A DNA stretch of 64,000 bases, taken from Streptomyces venezuelae. Lineage in GTDB: Bacteria; Actinomycetota; Actinomycetes; Streptomycetales; Streptomycetaceae. The stretch lies in contig NZ_CP029189.1 of assembly GCF_008642275.1 (NCBI RefSeq), positions 3,822,501-3,886,500 of the forward strand, in the 5' to 3' direction. Positions within the stretch are counted from its first letter, which is position 1. The number at the start of each line of letters is the position of its first letter. Made by a program: the position numbers and the translations under genes. The notes below the pieces were generated by a model. The model made no database searches. It had not been told where the DNA came from and was given only the letters and a program-made list of their open reading frames with translations. This document shows positions 63,258 through 64,000 of the stretch, one piece after another.

Positions 63258-64000
63258 TCAGAGCCGGGCCAGTTCGTCCTGGAGGTCGTCGAGCCCGAGC
63301 GGGCCGAGGGACAGGGCGGCCGTGTGCCAGGACTTCAGGTCCAGCCGCTCGCCGCGGGCCGCGTGCGCCGCCCGGGCCGCGGCCCGGCCGTCCAGCCAGG
63401 CCCGCTCTCCCAGCTTGTAGGAGATCGCCTGCCCGGGCAGTCCCAGGTAGCGCCCGATCTCGCTGTCCACGAACTCGGGGGTCTGCCCGCTGTGCGCGGA
63501 GAGGAACTCCTTCGCGAGCCCGGGAGTCCACGCCAGGCCCGCGCCGACCGGCGAGTCCTCCGGGATGTCGAGGGCCAGGTGGACGCCGATGTCGATCAGG
63601 ACCCGTACCGCGCGCAGCATCTGCCAGTCCAGGAAACCGAGGCGGTCGCCGGGGGTGCGCAGGTGGCCGAGTTCGTCCATGAGCCGTTCGGCGTACATCG
63701 CCCAGCCCTCGGTGCAGGCGTCGATCGCGCCGAGGCCGGCCTGGTACGCCGACAGCCGGTCGCTCAGGTGCCTCCACTGGGCGAGTTGCAGATGGTGGCC
63801 CGGTACTCCCTCGTGGTACCAGACGCTGCGCAGGCTCCACAGGGGGAACCGCGTGCGTCCCTGGGCCGGCAGCCACGTCCGTCCGGGGCGTGAGAAATCC
63901 ACGCTCGGCGGGGTGTAGTACGCCGCCGAGCCGGTGCCCGCCGGTGCGATGGCGGATTCCACCACGCGCACCCGCGGCGCCAGTTCGAAGAGGGTCCCGT
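63258..64000 (-). CDS. DUF885 family metallopeptidase, C-terminal part (5' end outside window)
   Basis: Partial. The zinc-peptidase motifs YHEGVPGHHLQ (HExxH-like) and EGWAMYAERLMDELG are present, followed by YKLGERAWLDGRAAARAAHA, which is the C-terminal DUF885 region. Relatives are cytoplasmic or lipoprotein peptidases; some hydrolyse X-Pro dipeptides. It lies 184 bp upstream of the PLP enzyme gene on the same strand; whether it belongs to the same locus is not clear. The frame is open to the last base of the window. Confidence 0.9.
   Translation of the reverse strand, partial: GTLFELAPRVRVVESAIAPAGTGSAAYYTPPSVDFSRPGRTWLPAQGRTRFPLWSLRSVWYHEGVPGHHLQLAQWRHLSDRLSAYQAGLGAIDACTEGWAMYAERLMDELGHLRTPGDRLGFLDWQMLRAVRVLIDIGVHLALDIPEDSPVGAGLAWTPGLAKEFLSAHSGQTPEFVDSEIGRYLGLPGQAISYKLGERAWLDGRAAARAAHAARGERLDLKSWHTAALSLGPLGLDDLQDELARL

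Overview
The window is a stretch of Streptomyces (or close relative) chromosome. Coding DNA is very GC rich with strong third-position GC bias, many genes start with GTG, start/stop codons overlap within operons, and the gene content is typical: a phenylacetyl-CoA epoxidase operon, two branched-chain keto-acid dehydrogenase clusters, PknB-like kinases, a bacterial proteasome activator and an F420-type oxidoreductase. Two copies of the ParB-binding parS core (1892-1907 and 23962-23975) suggest the origin-proximal part of the chromosome. I saw no rRNA, tRNA, CRISPR array, transposase or integrase.

Layout. 1-3.2 kb: tail of a response regulator, DUF2252 protein, parS, J-domain-like protein, rhodanese. 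3.2-18 kb: acyl-CoA dehydrogenase, paaABCDE (minus strand), a DUF5819/HTTM pair, TrmH-type methyltransferase, a MerR regulator divergent from a membrane protein, then paaN, paaH and a TetR regulator (candidate PaaR), and an orphan barstar. 17.4-21.7 kb: Lrp-type bkdR divergent from bkdABC. 21.8-27 kb: quinone oxidoreductase, K+ channel with TrkA domains, moeA, a mobA fusion, bpa. 27-31.5 kb: FtsX-type ABC exporter with its PadR regulator. 32-37 kb: two divergent Ser/Thr kinases, PPOX-like protein, orphan response regulator. 37.4-41 kb: second bkd cluster (bkdFGH). 41-57 kb: mixed small operons, including a GntR-TetR fusion regulator facing a flavin monooxygenase, and a papain-like peptidase with lectin-like repeats next to a chagasin-like inhibitor. 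57-64 kb: a compact minus-strand accessory locus with an adenylation-carrier protein, an N-hydroxylating flavoenzyme, a sulfotransferase-like protein and a trans-sulfuration-family PLP enzyme. A DUF885 peptidase runs off the right end.

How it fits together. Left of 18 kb is phenylacetate catabolism: PaaABCE plus PaaD make ring-epoxide, PaaN opens and oxidises it, PaaH works in the beta-oxidation phase. Near-identical palindromes before paaA and between paaN and paaH indicate one TetR regulon, and a weaker copy lies before bkdA. The two bkd clusters supply the E1 and E2 parts of dehydrogenases that turn Val/Leu/Ile keto acids into branched acyl-CoA starters; no E3 is present here.

The least familiar units are the 57.6-63.1 kb locus, which looks like a small uncharacterised amino-acid-derived natural-product pathway, and the 47.0-49.3 kb cysteine peptidase/inhibitor pair. 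Only two gene-free stretches exceed 300 bp: 26181-26489, filled by repeats and a terminator, and 37056-37364, a relatively AT-rich divergent promoter region.
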